A stretch of 54,265 nucleotides of DNA from Candidatus Zixiibacteriota bacterium (GTDB lineage Bacteria; Zixibacteria; MSB-5A5; UBA10806; 4484-95), in contig JAAEQD010000037.1 in assembly GCA_024231855.1 (NCBI GenBank), positions 1 to 54,265 of the forward strand. Reading direction: 5' to 3'. The position numbers and the translations under genes are program-made. Below the pieces are notes generated by a model that was not told the DNA's origin, ran no database searches, and was given only the letters and a program-made list of their open reading frames with translations. Below are positions 45,402 to 54,265 of this stretch, one piece after another (position 1 is the stretch's first letter; each line of letters begins with the position of its first letter).

Positions 45402-45568
45402 TAAAATAACTTTTGCGCTCATATTTTAATAGCATCTAGCGGGAAAATGTTACAGGCACCGGGGAATCGAATCCTACACTAGCTTTACGGGATAAGGGAT
45501 CACTCTGTATTGTTACTTGAAAACAATAATTCGCCAACAACCGGGCGGTGCCGGCTTAAGTAAACCAT

Positions 45569-46870
45569 CTATTTCCTATATCCCAGCCCTATCATAAAAA
45601 TAGGTGACGCTTCCAGATTGCTTCCTTCCAGATAACCGGCCGTTTTATAACCTAGCTGAATTACGCCGGAGAGAGGATTCTTTTTATCAGAGAGATCATA
45701 ATGCAGCATACAAGAAATCGCGCCACCCGCGCCGTCACCAATAACGCCCTCGCTATTTCTTATGAGTTCGATTCCGGGTTGATTCCATGCGGCAAAATTG
45801 ATATCTAATGACAGTCGCTTTCTTTGAAAGGCGTTTTGAACCGCGAGGTCAATTCCCCACCACGAATCGTAAAATGAGTCATCACCAAGATGTATGTCCA
45901 ACAGGGCCGCCTTTTTACTCAGATGAAAATAATTCTCAAGGTGGTATTCCGGGCCAAAGGGAGTCAGGCTTGCGCGCAGCGCCGGGATATAAGCAATACC
46001 ACCCAGCTTTATCATCGGTACTTTCGTTGTGCTATTACCATCCCATAAGTAAGTCTTGTATTGTGAATACATTGAGTATAACAGGAAAGGATTTACCAGA
46101 TTAATCATGAAACGGGATTTTAAATCCGACACGCTCATCCTGGGATTATCTAAATCAGCTACTTCGGCTTTTGTATTAAGTAAGGTAAGATACACATTCA
46201 GATCATTGCCGTCGATGTTTTCGCCCAATATATTTTTGGTGTTCATGACATAATCGAACATAATCCGGAATGACCAATAGTACAGCGATGACTCGCGATA
46301 GCGAATTCTCTTGCTTGTCATCCACCGCATACTCAGATCGCGATTAATGACCGCCTGGGCCTCAATCCCTCCGACTATAATGCCAATTATTTCATCACGG
46401 GTAATCGAGTCATAAATCATGGCTGACGCGTGCCCGCCGCCGTCACCGTAGGGAGGGGGCAAATCATAGCCGTAATCGATGTTTTCCACTGAAAGTTCTC
46501 GATACCTAGCGCCGTGTCCGAAATACTCATGCGCGACGACAACGGAGAAGAAATCGAGGGCGGCATCAATAAGAAAGTTTTTTGCCAGGCGGCAAGTTAC
46601 CCCTCCCGCTTTGCCGATTGCTCGTTCTTCCGAAAACCAATTGTTGCCGATCAAATTGTCCACTGCTAGTCCCGATAGATAATTGACGGTAATTATGTTT
46701 TCTGCTCCGGTTTCCATATTTAAATCCGGGTTGAACATCATTTTGTGATATTCGGGCGCCCCGTAAGATATATAAACGGAATCACCGGTAGTGATGGTGT
46801 CAGCATCAGCGGCACATAACACAGTTGACCCGATGAGCAGTGTCGCGATACAAATTCTGACGAAATTCAA
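45569..46870 (-). CDS. Uncharacterised surface protein with HExxxH motif
   Basis: A 433-residue protein not assigned to a family. A signal peptide (1-22) and alternating beta strands toward the C terminus suggest an outer-membrane or surface barrel. Near residue 114 it has V-A-H-E-Y-F-G-H-G; the spacing HExxxH (one residue more than HExxH) argues against a standard zincin. There is a G-G-G-H-A-S-A segment near 147. Start: TTG with AGGAG eight bases upstream. Single gene with its own promoter-like site. Confidence 0.6.
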   Translation of the reverse strand: MNFVRICIATLLIGSTVLCAADADTITTGDSVYISYGAPEYHKMMFNPDLNMETGAENIITVNYLSGLAVDNLIGNNWFSEERAIGKAGGVTCRLAKNFLIDAALDFFSVVVAHEYFGHGARYRELSVENIDYGYDLPPPYGDGGGHASAMIYDSITRDEIIGIIVGGIEAQAVINRDLSMRWMTSKRIRYRESSLYYWSFRIMFDYVMNTKNILGENIDGNDLNVYLTLLNTKAEVADLDNPRMSVSDLKSRFMINLVNPFLLYSMYSQYKTYLWDGNSTTKVPMIKLGGIAYIPALRASLTPFGPEYHLENYFHLSKKAALLDIHLGDDSFYDSWWGIDLAVQNAFQRKRLSLDINFAAWNQPGIELIRNSEGVIGDGAGGAISCMLHYDLSDKKNPLSGVIQLGYKTAGYLEGSNLEASPIFMIGLGYRK

Positions 46871-46927
46871 AGTAGATTCTCCTAATCCGTTTAAACCGTC
46901 CTAGAATTACAGTTCTACCATGAAGAC

Positions 46928-46956
46928 AATATAGCATCCCGGACTTACATGCTCAA
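46928..46956 (-). promoter_or_regulatory. Promoter-like site of the surface protein gene
   Basis: On the minus strand TTGAGC (46956-46951), 17-base spacer, TATATT (46933-46928) followed by G, about 60 bases upstream of the start. Confidence 0.55.
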
Positions 46957-47030
46957 TCGAATAATAGCTATATTGGCGAATTGTTATTAGGGATCATTCT
47001 TATGCGATTTCGCGGTAAGAGTATAATTAA

Positions 47031-48467
47031 TTACCGTTTAGTAACTTTTTTCAGTATTTTGATTAGAGGATTATTTTGAAGTTTATCTACATACGCGGCG
47101 ACCGCCGGGCGTTTTGTAACATCACCATAGGTAGGATAAACATGAACCATCCCCCGGATTTTGTGAAATGGAACGCCCAGCGATTTCGCGAGTTGAGCCT
47201 CGTGTAATAGATCACCGGCTCGCTCTCCTAAAATATGAATACCAATCAATCGGCCTTTCTTATCGCAGATAAATTTGCTAAGACCGAATTCGGTAAGCTC
47301 GGTTTTGGCTCTTTCAATGCTGCTGTAATTGAATCTGTATATCCTTATGCTATTACCATAACGTTCTCTAGCCTCATTTTCGGTTAAGCCCGCATGGGCG
47401 AATTCCGGATCGGTGAAAGTCGTCCAGACGATATTTTCATAGTTAACTTTTCGCTTGATCGGCAAAGGTAAAACCGCGTTGGGCACGGCTATTTCAGCGT
47501 GATACTCGGCGATATGGCTAAATTGGTACGACCCGGCGACATCACCGATCGCGTAAATATTTGATGCAGTTGTCTGTAGTTTTTCATTAGCTTTTATGCC
47601 TTTGGCGGAATACTCAATCCCAGCCATCTCAAGATTCAATCCGTTAACATTTGGACGGCGCCCAACAGCTATCAAAATATCTTCCGCTTCAATCTCGGTA
47701 TTCCGCCCATTGCTATTGTTTATAGTTATTATGATTCGACTATCTTTTTTTGCGGCTTTAACGGCTCTACTATTTGTCAATATTTCAACGCCATCATTGC
47801 GCATTTTTTCCATAAGGATATTGGCTAGTTCTTTATCCTCTCTGGCGAGAATACTTTCGCCGGCTTCAACGAGTGTGACTTTTACTCCAAGATTATTCAT
47901 AGCCGACGCCATCTCGGAACCAATTGGCCCGCCGCCGAGGACGACTATGGATTTGGGCAGTAATTCCAGCTCGAATATTGTTTCATTAGTCAGGTAGGGC
48001 ACACTCTCCAATCCCTCAACAGGTGGTACAAAGGGACTTGCGCCGGTAGATATGATAAAACTTTTAGATGATACTACTTGCCCTCCTATTTCGATATGGT
48101 GATTATCCTTAAACCTCGCTTCCCCTATAAAAACCTTAATGCCCCTTGCCTCAAAAACTTCCGGTGTCTCCTCAGCGTATATTTTCTCTCTGATACTTCG
48201 CACATGATCCATTACTCCATCAGTGTTCAGATCAATTCCATTGGCGGATTTAATTCCGAATTTATCGGCATGTTTTACTGTTTTGTGTACCTCGCCCGCT
48301 TTGATCAAGGCCTTACTGGGAACACATCCATACCAGGTACAATCACCACCAATTTTATGTTTTTCGATGATGGCGACTTTTTTGCCAAGATTAGCGGCTA
48401 AAAAGGCGGCGCTGACGCCTCCGGAGCCCACGCCTATGATAACAATATCATAATCATAGTTCTTCAT
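47031..48467 (-). CDS. Mercuric-reductase-like FAD disulfide oxidoreductase
   Basis: A 478-residue class I pyridine nucleotide-disulfide oxidoreductase. FAD is bound by G-V-G-S-G-G near residue 12, the redox pair is C43/C48 in G-G-D-C-T-W-Y-G-C-V-P-S-K, NAD(P)H is bound by G-G-G-P-I-G near 190, and a C-terminal dimer domain carries H-V-Y-P-T-Y. It lacks the C-terminal Cys pair and heavy-metal domain of true MerA, so mercury reduction is not implied. It is last in the arsenosugar-type operon; its start overlaps the TVP38 gene by 14 bases. Its substrate there is not known; a thiol or arsenic-thiol compound is possible. Confidence 0.88.
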   Translation of the reverse strand: MKNYDYDIVIIGVGSGGVSAAFLAANLGKKVAIIEKHKIGGDCTWYGCVPSKALIKAGEVHKTVKHADKFGIKSANGIDLNTDGVMDHVRSIREKIYAEETPEVFEARGIKVFIGEARFKDNHHIEIGGQVVSSKSFIISTGASPFVPPVEGLESVPYLTNETIFELELLPKSIVVLGGGPIGSEMASAMNNLGVKVTLVEAGESILAREDKELANILMEKMRNDGVEILTNSRAVKAAKKDSRIIITINNSNGRNTEIEAEDILIAVGRRPNVNGLNLEMAGIEYSAKGIKANEKLQTTASNIYAIGDVAGSYQFSHIAEYHAEIAVPNAVLPLPIKRKVNYENIVWTTFTDPEFAHAGLTENEARERYGNSIRIYRFNYSSIERAKTELTEFGLSKFICDKKGRLIGIHILGERAGDLLHEAQLAKSLGVPFHKIRGMVHVYPTYGDVTKRPAVAAYVDKLQNNPLIKILKKVTKR

Positions 48468-49179
48468 AAGCTTTGCTCGTTTCCTTATCTAAAATATCTT
48501 CTGAACCGTTGGCAGATTTAGCCTTTTTTATTTTCTTATAGATCAATGGCACAAACATAAGGAGGATAAAAGCGCCCAAAGCCGCGAAAAATTGAACCGA
48601 GATGACGTTTTCCAATGATGATCCCAGAAGCGCGTTGATAAATCCTCCCGGCGCCATGCCGATCAAAGAGGCAAGAGCGAAATCACGGAATTTCACTTTT
48701 GATAAACCACCTCCAAAATTCACCGCGTCATATTGAAATAAAGGAATTAATCTTACAAACAAAATTAATTTAAAACCATGTTTCGCGGCCTTATCATCAA
48801 ATCGCTTTATCCTGCCTTTATGAAGCCATTTAAAGGAATCGATGAAGCCGCGCCCGAAATATCGGGCCGTAAGAAACGATAGGCAGGACCCGATAGTAGC
48901 TCCAATCAGGATATAAACCCAGCCAAACCAGGTGCCAAATGCCAGTCCGCCCGCTAGCGACATGATACCGACAGGTATAACGAGTATCACGGCTCTTAAA
49001 GCGTATATCACTATAAATACCAGAGGAGCTATGACTCCGAAGCTTAAAATGAACTCTTTAATTTTGGTCGGCGTGAATTGCTCGATATCAATAGATGTAA
49101 ATTGAAATACCCCAATAACAATTGAAACCAGCACGGCCAATATTAGAAGTTTCGTGTATTTTTTTACAGTAATTGCCAA
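48454..49179 (-). CDS. TVP38/TMEM64 (DedA-like) membrane protein
   Basis: A 241-residue membrane protein of the VTT/SNARE-associated group: an N-terminal helix, the re-entrant loop segments around G-G-L-A-F-G-T near 83 and R-L-I-P-L-F-Q-Y-D near 149, and a C-terminal helix. Members of the wider family scramble or flip lipids. Start: TTG directly after the stop of the previous gene with GGAGGA four bases upstream. It is tightly placed in the arsenosugar-type operon, where it may help export or insert a lipid product (inference). Confidence 0.85.
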   Translation of the reverse strand: MAITVKKYTKLLILAVLVSIVIGVFQFTSIDIEQFTPTKIKEFILSFGVIAPLVFIVIYALRAVILVIPVGIMSLAGGLAFGTWFGWVYILIGATIGSCLSFLTARYFGRGFIDSFKWLHKGRIKRFDDKAAKHGFKLILFVRLIPLFQYDAVNFGGGLSKVKFRDFALASLIGMAPGGFINALLGSSLENVISVQFFAALGAFILLMFVPLIYKKIKKAKSANGSEDILDKETSKAYEEL

Positions 49180-49878
49180 TCATTCCTCCAATTGACTCAT
49201 ATCCAAGCCCAGGGTTTTAAGAGTATTTTGGGTGGACACCTCTGGCTTCCCGTTTTCCAAATATTCCCGCAACCTTACAACGTCGCGGTATGTATCAATA
49301 TCGAACTTGGAGTTAAGACGATCTACGGATAGCCTTTTTTTAGATAGAATTTCTAGAGTTTCTCCCAACACTTTGTCACTGCTCCAACTGATATTACGAA
49401 AAGCGGCTTCATGTAATTTACTCATCCCTATCAGATAATATCCACCGTCCTCAGTCGGCCCGATTACGATATCGCGATTATTCAACGCGTCAAACGCGGC
49501 TTCTATTTCCGTCCTTGATATTTGCGGGCAATCACTCCCTATCACTATTGCTTTATTGAAACCGTCGGAAAATACTTGTGAAAACGCGTTAATGAGGCGA
49601 TCACCTAAATTGGGGCCACGTTGAGCTTTCAGCGTATAACGATCGCCTAACCAAACATTAAAATCATCGATTCGCTCGGCAGGCGCGTAACAGATAATAA
49701 TCTCATAATCTATATTGTCTGAATGAGTAGTTATAATATCATCAACCATAGCTTTGTAGAGTTCCGCCGCCTTTGATAAAGATATTTCCGGGTATAGTCG
49801 TGTTTTTACCTTACCGGGTTCGGGATACTTAACGAAAATCATTAAAGCATTCTGATCTGTTTTAGCATTAAAATTCAT
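49180..49878 (-). CDS. TIGR04282/DUF2064-type glycosyltransferase
   Basis: A 232-residue GT-A-like nucleotidyl/glycosyltransferase. Its motifs are F-V-K-Y-P-E-P-G-K-V-K-T-R-L near residue 15, G-S-D-C-P near 115 and G-P-T-E-D-G-G-Y-Y near 140. The family occurs next to arsS and is annotated as an arsenosugar biosynthesis glycosyltransferase. The TVP38 gene starts at the next base after its stop. Confidence 0.88.
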   Translation of the reverse strand: MNFNAKTDQNALMIFVKYPEPGKVKTRLYPEISLSKAAELYKAMVDDIITTHSDNIDYEIIICYAPAERIDDFNVWLGDRYTLKAQRGPNLGDRLINAFSQVFSDGFNKAIVIGSDCPQISRTEIEAAFDALNNRDIVIGPTEDGGYYLIGMSKLHEAAFRNISWSSDKVLGETLEILSKKRLSVDRLNSKFDIDTYRDVVRLREYLENGKPEVSTQNTLKTLGLDMSQLEE

Positions 49879-49883
49879 TGATA

Positions 49884-50732
49884 TTACTCTCTGATTTCAT
49901 TTAATGACCAATCGTAATCCAAATATTTGATTTTTGGGGTTTTCTGAGTTGTATAATTCCTCGGATTCCCGGCCATGTACCGGATAATGAAGCCAAGGAT
50001 TCGGCGCTCATCTTTGTTATATCCTTTCAGCCATTCGTGATTTTCGCTTTCCGGAAAATCATCGGAATACCATTTAAAAATCGATGATAAATATATGACA
50101 TTTCTTAAAGTGTCTAAACGAACCTTATTTGAATCATTGATAAATCGCCGAACATCATTATCCAGTTGCCAATCAAGCGAATCTCCTCGATAGACACTAT
50201 TGTTTAACTCCGGACATCCAATAGAGGCGCATACTATCGAAAAGTGAATCCTTGGGTCGCCGAATTCCCTGCGTAGTATTTCGTGCTCGATTTGATTGAG
50301 GGTTATCTTCTTGCCGAAAATATCGTTAAAATCGGTATCCCAGAAATCCTTAATCTGGCGGATACTATTCCTTGGAAATCTGACCCGGGATAGAAGGCTA
50401 CCATATTTGATCGGATAATTCATAATTATCCCATAAATAGTTATAGCGTTATAGGCATTTATCCAAAAGGCCATTTTTGACCATTTACCCCATGTGCTAT
50501 ATTCAGCTTCCGACACGTTATTTAGTTTATAAAGATAACCGGTCAGTAATGAATCATTATTTTTAATTTTGCTGTAATTTACTAGCCCGCTTCCAGTATA
50601 ATCATTTAACAAGGTATTAAGTTCAGAATGTGAAAAATTCCCAGCGTAAATATATGATACCTCCCCGATCAAAATAGTGATTATTAAAATTAATTTAAAA
50701 GACATTTGATGCATCTTATTCTCAAATTTCAA
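49884..50732 (-). CDS. DUF547 protein, exported
   Basis: A 282-residue protein with a signal peptide-like N terminus and a DUF547 domain (about 80-230) marked by F-W-I-N-A-Y-N-A and H-F-S-I-V-C-A-S-I-G-C-P. DUF547 genes are common beside arsS; their activity is unknown. The TTG at 50732 overlaps the previous stop by four bases; ATG codons at 50714 and 50705 give a more normal signal peptide and are also possible. Confidence 0.85.
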   Translation of the reverse strand: MKFENKMHQMSFKLILIITILIGEVSYIYAGNFSHSELNTLLNDYTGSGLVNYSKIKNNDSLLTGYLYKLNNVSEAEYSTWGKWSKMAFWINAYNAITIYGIIMNYPIKYGSLLSRVRFPRNSIRQIKDFWDTDFNDIFGKKITLNQIEHEILRREFGDPRIHFSIVCASIGCPELNNSVYRGDSLDWQLDNDVRRFINDSNKVRLDTLRNVIYLSSIFKWYSDDFPESENHEWLKGYNKDERRILGFIIRYMAGNPRNYTTQKTPKIKYLDYDWSLNEIRE

Positions 50733-51403
50733 TAAAACTTCGCCAGGTATCCCGGACTAAATCCCAGGCCATACGCGAGCTTAATCAAATCGTTTTTTAT
50801 GAATGACCTGAGAGGACCCTTCTCCAACAATCTGCGATCCGATGAATGAAGCTTTTCGTCAAGTATTCTGATTTTTCCGACTTTTTTAAGTCTCGCCGTA
50901 AATTCAACATCTTCAAGAAACGGTACATCAGCATAACCATTCAGTTTCTCAAAAACATTTCGCCGGACGAATATTCCCATATCACCGAATAGATTCTTTC
51001 TCAGTTTATTTTTTATATGAGCCATCGCGGTAACTGATCCATAGTACCATTTAGAACCTTTCAGCGCCCAGCGAAACCCTCCTCCGACTATCTCGTCATT
51101 TACCAGTGCGCCTAGAATTAAATCTCCTGACCGTTCGGAAGGCAGGCAATCAGAATGCAAAAACCAAAGGATTTTGCCCTGAGCGACTTTTGCGCCGGCG
51201 TTCATCTGTCGAGATCTGCCTTTTTCCGCTGTTATAATTTTAGCCATACCGCTTACCTTTCGCGGGGTTCCGTCCTGACTCCCCCCATCGGAGATAATGA
51301 TTTCGGCCCGGGGCAATATTTCTCTTATGTGGTTAGTGACACGCGTTATATTTCCGACTTCATTTAATGTCGGTATGATTACCGAAATATCATTTTCTGG
51401 CAT
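50729..51403 (-). CDS. TIGR04283-type glycosyltransferase
   Basis: A 224-residue family 2 (GT-A) glycosyltransferase with S-V-I-I-P-T-L-N-E near residue 7, D-G-G-S-Q-D-G-T near 39, the metal-binding H-S-D-C near 83 and E-D-V-E near 165. The subgroup is named for arsenosugar biosynthesis. It overlaps arsS by 14 bases and DUF547 by four. Confidence 0.9.
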   Translation of the reverse strand: MPENDISVIIPTLNEVGNITRVTNHIREILPRAEIIISDGGSQDGTPRKVSGMAKIITAEKGRSRQMNAGAKVAQGKILWFLHSDCLPSERSGDLILGALVNDEIVGGGFRWALKGSKWYYGSVTAMAHIKNKLRKNLFGDMGIFVRRNVFEKLNGYADVPFLEDVEFTARLKKVGKIRILDEKLHSSDRRLLEKGPLRSFIKNDLIKLAYGLGFSPGYLAKFY

Positions 51404-52391
51404 CGATCTTTATCGCCAATGCGCCGGAACAACTTGATCCTGCCCCAGCCGTACATCCGAAACAATGATTCCCGGTGACAATTCTTCTATTTACCATCGC
51501 TCCCGGTGTATAATTGACTATATGCGACGGGGCGCCGTGATCGCATGCCAGATCAAGCATTTGATTAAAATCGCAATCATATATTTTTCCATCCCAACTA
51601 ATTGAAATCAGATTACGACACATAACCTGCTGGGCTGATCGCGAATTAAATGATTCAACCAATAAGTTCATGTACTTATCATAAGTACCATCGCTAATCA
51701 GGTTGTTTTTAAAACGTCCGATTGGCATATTGGTAATGGCAAATAAATTATTAAATTCAATTCCAAATCGCTCTATTAAAATGTTTCTATAATCATTCTC
51801 TAAGGAAATTTGATCTCCCGGAAGCGAGGCGCCGCCCGGATTATAAACCAAATTTAGTAAAAGGGGAGAACCAGAACCGCCATAGCCCAATTCGTTAAAA
51901 ATACGGAGCATTTTTATTGTCTTCTCAAATACCCCCCGGCCTCGCTGATTATCAACATTTTCCCTGGTATAGCATGGCATCGAGGCTATAATTTCAACCA
52001 GGTTATTTTTCAAAAATTCCGGTAAATCGGTGAAATTTGGCTCAAGCATGATAGATAGATTTGACCTTACTTTTACCAAGATATCATTATTCCTTAGTTC
52101 AGATACAAGCCATCTAAAATGAGGGTTCATCTCCGGAGCGCCCCCGGTTAACTCGACGTTCGAAACCCCCTCACTCTTAATTATATTTAAACATTTTGCC
52201 ATGATATCTTTGCTCATTATCTCGGTTCGCCGTGGACCGGCCTCGACATGGCAATGCAGGCATGCCTGGTTGCACAGTTTGCCCACGTTTATCTGAATCG
52301 TGTCCAGGGTTTTCGCCTGAAGTGGATATAAGCCGGAAGCCCTCAATAATCGATCAAAATTATTACCGCGCGGTGGCTTAATATCTATCAT
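51390..52391 (-). CDS. arsS: Arsenosugar biosynthesis radical SAM protein ArsS
   Basis: A 333-residue radical S-adenosylmethionine enzyme. The 4Fe-4S motif is C40-x3-C44-x2-C47 (L-C-N-Q-A-C-L-H-C). E-L-T-G-G-A-P-E follows, and a C-terminal SPASM-like Cys set ends C-F-G-C-T-A-G-A-G-S-S-C. ArsS adds a deoxyadenosyl group to a methylated arsenical, the first ring step of arsenosugar formation. Start: I place it at the ATG at 52391, which gives the usual family length. The frame is open for 53 more codons upstream, but these overlap the promoter sequence and are not family-like. It heads a six-gene operon. Confidence 0.9.
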   Translation of the reverse strand: MIDIKPPRGNNFDRLLRASGLYPLQAKTLDTIQINVGKLCNQACLHCHVEAGPRRTEIMSKDIMAKCLNIIKSEGVSNVELTGGAPEMNPHFRWLVSELRNNDILVKVRSNLSIMLEPNFTDLPEFLKNNLVEIIASMPCYTRENVDNQRGRGVFEKTIKMLRIFNELGYGGSGSPLLLNLVYNPGGASLPGDQISLENDYRNILIERFGIEFNNLFAITNMPIGRFKNNLISDGTYDKYMNLLVESFNSRSAQQVMCRNLISISWDGKIYDCDFNQMLDLACDHGAPSHIVNYTPGAMVNRRIVTGNHCFGCTAGAGSSCSGALAIKIDARK

Positions 52392-52521
52392 ATTTTCCAA
52401 TCTTTTAAATGATCTAAATTCCAATTGTAATACCCAACTATATTCAATTACATGATGTTCCTTAATATCTAAGATATCATCACATTCAATTATTCGTACG
52501 GGTTTGTTACTTGCCTTCGTA

Positions 52522-52550
52522 ATTCTATTACGAGAATTATACTTTGTCAA
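52522..52550 (-). promoter_or_regulatory. Promoter of the arsenosugar-type operon
   Basis: On the minus strand perfect TTGACA (52550-52545), 17-base spacer, TAGAAT (52527-52522). The transcript would start near 52515 and have a leader of about 125 bases before the arsS ATG. Confidence 0.68.
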
Positions 52551-52737
52551 AACTTTTTAACAGAGGTATTATGGCCTGCTGATTTGGAGTTGAATTACTT
52601 TAGCTTGTTTTTATATGTTATCGAAAGATATATTAAAGGACATTTGCTTGAGTTAGCTTTTATCTGTTTTAATTTCCATACCGCACAAAGCTGGCACAAG
52701 AACGTAAACTGAAGTATGACCATTTATCATAAGATAC

Positions 52738-52766
52738 TTGATGATAGCGAGGCCCTGTAATATAAT
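52738..52766 (+). promoter_or_regulatory. Promoter of the DUF4139-like gene
   Basis: TTGATG (52738-52743), 17-base spacer, perfect TATAAT (52761-52766), about 95 bases before the start codon. Confidence 0.63.
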
Positions 52767-52861
52767 TCGATACACAATGCCCTGATCGTATAAAGGGTCC
52801 AACGACGGCTACTCCGCGACTCGTGTCGGCGGAAGCCATAACATTGCAGAAAGGTGAAATC

Positions 52862-54265
52862 ATGAAGAACAAATCGAATAAGCTACAACGCTGGATGCTT
52901 ATAGTTATGTTTTGCGCGCTGATAGTCGTGCTGACAGGAATCGGGGCGAGCGCCGATGAATTGTCGGATGTAGATGTTAAGATCGAACGAATAGCTTTAT
53001 TCAAGAACGGGCTGGGATATTTCACATCATCCGCGACCCTTCCGAAAGGGGCAACCACCATCAAGATAAGGCAGCTGCCCACACCTTCGCACGGTACATT
53101 CTGGGTGGGATATCCGCAAGACTTGGAAGTTCGCGGATTATTTACGGGTATGGAAAATGTCAATGAGACAGTACCCGCGCGCAGTATTGCCGAACTTCTT
53201 CAATGCAATTCAGGGCGGAAAGTCACAATTAGTACTGATTCGAATGACATGCCCGCGATCACGGGTACGGTCGTAAGTGTCACTCTGAGGGATAAGCGGA
53301 CCGAGTCGCCGAGTCCATACTTCATGGACATCCGACGCTCATCCTCCTCACGTCGGAACCAGCCTTATCAAGCGACCTCACTGGTTGTCATCAAGACTAA
53401 GTCTGGAAATGTTGCCCTCAACGCCGGGTCAATCGTTCGCGCGGATTTTGAAGAAGACGACATCACGATGTCGGTTCCTTCCATATCGAAACAACCGAGT
53501 ATCCGAATGGAATTGGAGAAAGCGGCGAAAGGACAAGAGATCGGTGTAAGTTATCTTGCCCGGGGGATCACGTGGTCGCCAAGCTATTTGATCGATATCT
53601 CGGATCCGGCAACAGCAAAACTAAGCGCCAAGGCGGTTGTCATCAACGAGACCGCCGATCTGCTGGAAACCCACCTTGATCTGGTGACAGGATTTCCGAA
53701 CATAGGTTTCGGCGATGTTAACAGCCCTGTGGCCATGAGCCAGGATCTGGCGGGCTTTCTAAAGGCGCTGTCGACCGGTCGAAGCGAAAACAGTGGACGA
53801 GGGAGTCTGGTGAGGTCGCAGGTGGCATTATCAAACATTGGGGGGTATGCCGAGTTCGAAAACATGTCTTCGCCGGCATATTCAACGGCGCAAAAAGGCA
53901 CTGTGGCCGAAGATCTGTTTTTCTACCCGGTCGAAAACCTCACCCTGCATCGAGGGGAAACGGCCTGCCTTCCGCTATTTACGGCAGAGGTGCCGTACAA
54001 GCACATTTACATATGGAAGATTCCTGATATGCTCGATGAAAATGAACGATATCGGAAGGATAACGCGAAGGACGGACAGGCTCTCGCGGAGGAGGTGTGG
54101 CATTCCTGCCGCTTGGTCAACAATATGGAGATGCCCTGGACTACGGCACCCGCGGAATTTGTCAAGAACGGTCAGTTCACGGGACAGGATATCTGTTACT
54201 ACACCGCGCCCGGCGCCAAAACGACAATTCGTATCAATCGAGCAATGAACGTCCTGGCGGAACAA
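52862..54265 (+). CDS. Secreted DUF4139-like protein (3' end missing)
   Basis: The frame is open for 468 codons from the ATG at 52862 to the window edge. A signal peptide (about 1-32) ends near S-A-D-E. It is followed by the N-terminal beta domain (I-A-L-F-K-N-G-L-G-Y-F) and a DUF4139-type region from about 215 (S-Y-L-A-R-G-I-T-W-S-P-S-Y). The family is widespread, extracytoplasmic and not characterised. Start: AAAGGTG lies about five bases upstream. Base composition is somewhat richer in G+C than the neighbours. The stop lies outside the window. Confidence 0.85.
   Translation, partial: MKNKSNKLQRWMLIVMFCALIVVLTGIGASADELSDVDVKIERIALFKNGLGYFTSSATLPKGATTIKIRQLPTPSHGTFWVGYPQDLEVRGLFTGMENVNETVPARSIAELLQCNSGRKVTISTDSNDMPAITGTVVSVTLRDKRTESPSPYFMDIRRSSSSRRNQPYQATSLVVIKTKSGNVALNAGSIVRADFEEDDITMSVPSISKQPSIRMELEKAAKGQEIGVSYLARGITWSPSYLIDISDPATAKLSAKAVVINETADLLETHLDLVTGFPNIGFGDVNSPVAMSQDLAGFLKALSTGRSENSGRGSLVRSQVALSNIGGYAEFENMSSPAYSTAQKGTVAEDLFFYPVENLTLHRGETACLPLFTAEVPYKHIYIWKIPDMLDENERYRKDNAKDGQALAEEVWHSCRLVNNMEMPWTTAPAEFVKNGQFTGQDICYYTAPGAKTTIRINRAMNVLAEQ

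Larger units (their letters stand above)
52392..52861. other. Divergent intergenic region
   Basis: About 470 bases between arsS and the DUF4139-like gene. It holds the arsS leader (about 125 bases) and promoter, and a good plus-strand promoter at 52738. I see no further gene. Confidence 0.55.

Noticed and set aside
45450..45490. Sequence resembling a tRNA T-arm on the minus strand (GATTCGATTCC)
   Set aside because: The flanking bases do not pair into a five-base stem, and no anticodon arm or acceptor stem could be found around it.
47031..48467. True mercuric reductase and mercury resistance
   Set aside because: The C-terminal Cys pair and metal-binding domain are missing, and no other mer gene is nearby; the operon is of arsenosugar type.
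52669..53163. Open frame on the minus strand opposite the DUF4139-like gene
   Set aside because: The plus strand carries a signal peptide, a binding site, a promoter and a known domain; the minus frame does not resemble any protein.

Overview
The window looks like a chromosomal stretch from an FCB-group bacterium, possibly Zixibacteria-like. This is an inference from protein style, not from a marker gene. Several large secreted proteins end in the Por-type C-terminal sorting domain used with type IX-like secretion. Others end in a dockerin-like pair of calcium-loop repeats of the kind common in such lineages. Base composition is moderate, starts are often TTG, and promoters near the sigma70 consensus (TTGACA-like, 16-17 bp, TATAAT-like) can be read upstream of many units. 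I see no rRNA, tRNA, CRISPR array, transposase or phage gene.

Region 1 (1-25 kb) is a secretome island. It opens with the tail of a Por-sorted protein. Two secreted peptidases with Por tails (a gingipain-like C25 protein and an M36-like metallopeptidase) and a second C25 peptidase with a dockerin-like tail follow on the minus strand. On the plus strand lie a beta-helix protein and then five tandem arylsulfotransferase-like (ASST) paralogues. The second C25 peptidase, the beta-helix protein and all five ASST proteins share one C-terminal module: a first calcium loop expanded by an Asn-Gly-x-Trp-Pro-Pro insertion, a canonical second loop, and a Cys-containing tail ending near Trp-Pro-x-Cys. An eighth, orphaned copy of the module's end lies between the first two ASST genes and looks like a recombination scar.

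Region 2 (25-36.5 kb) is mixed. It holds DinB-fold proteins, a rubrerythrin followed by a rubredoxin/glutamate-synthase-like gene broken by one TAA codon, a divergent alkaline phosphatase and a subtilisin-like protease with a Por tail. A small MddA-like methyltransferase unit follows: the methyltransferase is split by a frameshift, a DUF4395 membrane protein is intact, and a small gene carries an internal TAA. A GNAT acetyltransferase and an iron-sulfur flavoprotein close the region.

Region 3 (36.5-40.7 kb) holds a very large TIR, seven-blade WD40, Ras-like GTPase, zinc ribbon and DUF4365 fusion protein. It is a candidate immune or defence protein and has no conventional start codon for its TIR domain. 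A divergent DinB-fold gene follows.

Region 4 (40.7-45.4 kb) is a sulfur-redox operon: octaheme tetrathionate-reductase-like cytochrome, membrane cytochrome b, and two YeeE/YedE transporters, one fused to a rhodanese-like domain without the usual cysteine. A RidA-family gene is divergent from it.

Region 5 (45.5-54.3 kb) holds an orphan surface protein and then a tight six-gene operon of arsenosugar-biosynthesis type: arsS, two glycosyltransferases, DUF547, TVP38 and a disulfide reductase. No arsM is seen. A DUF4139-like secreted protein runs off the end of the window.
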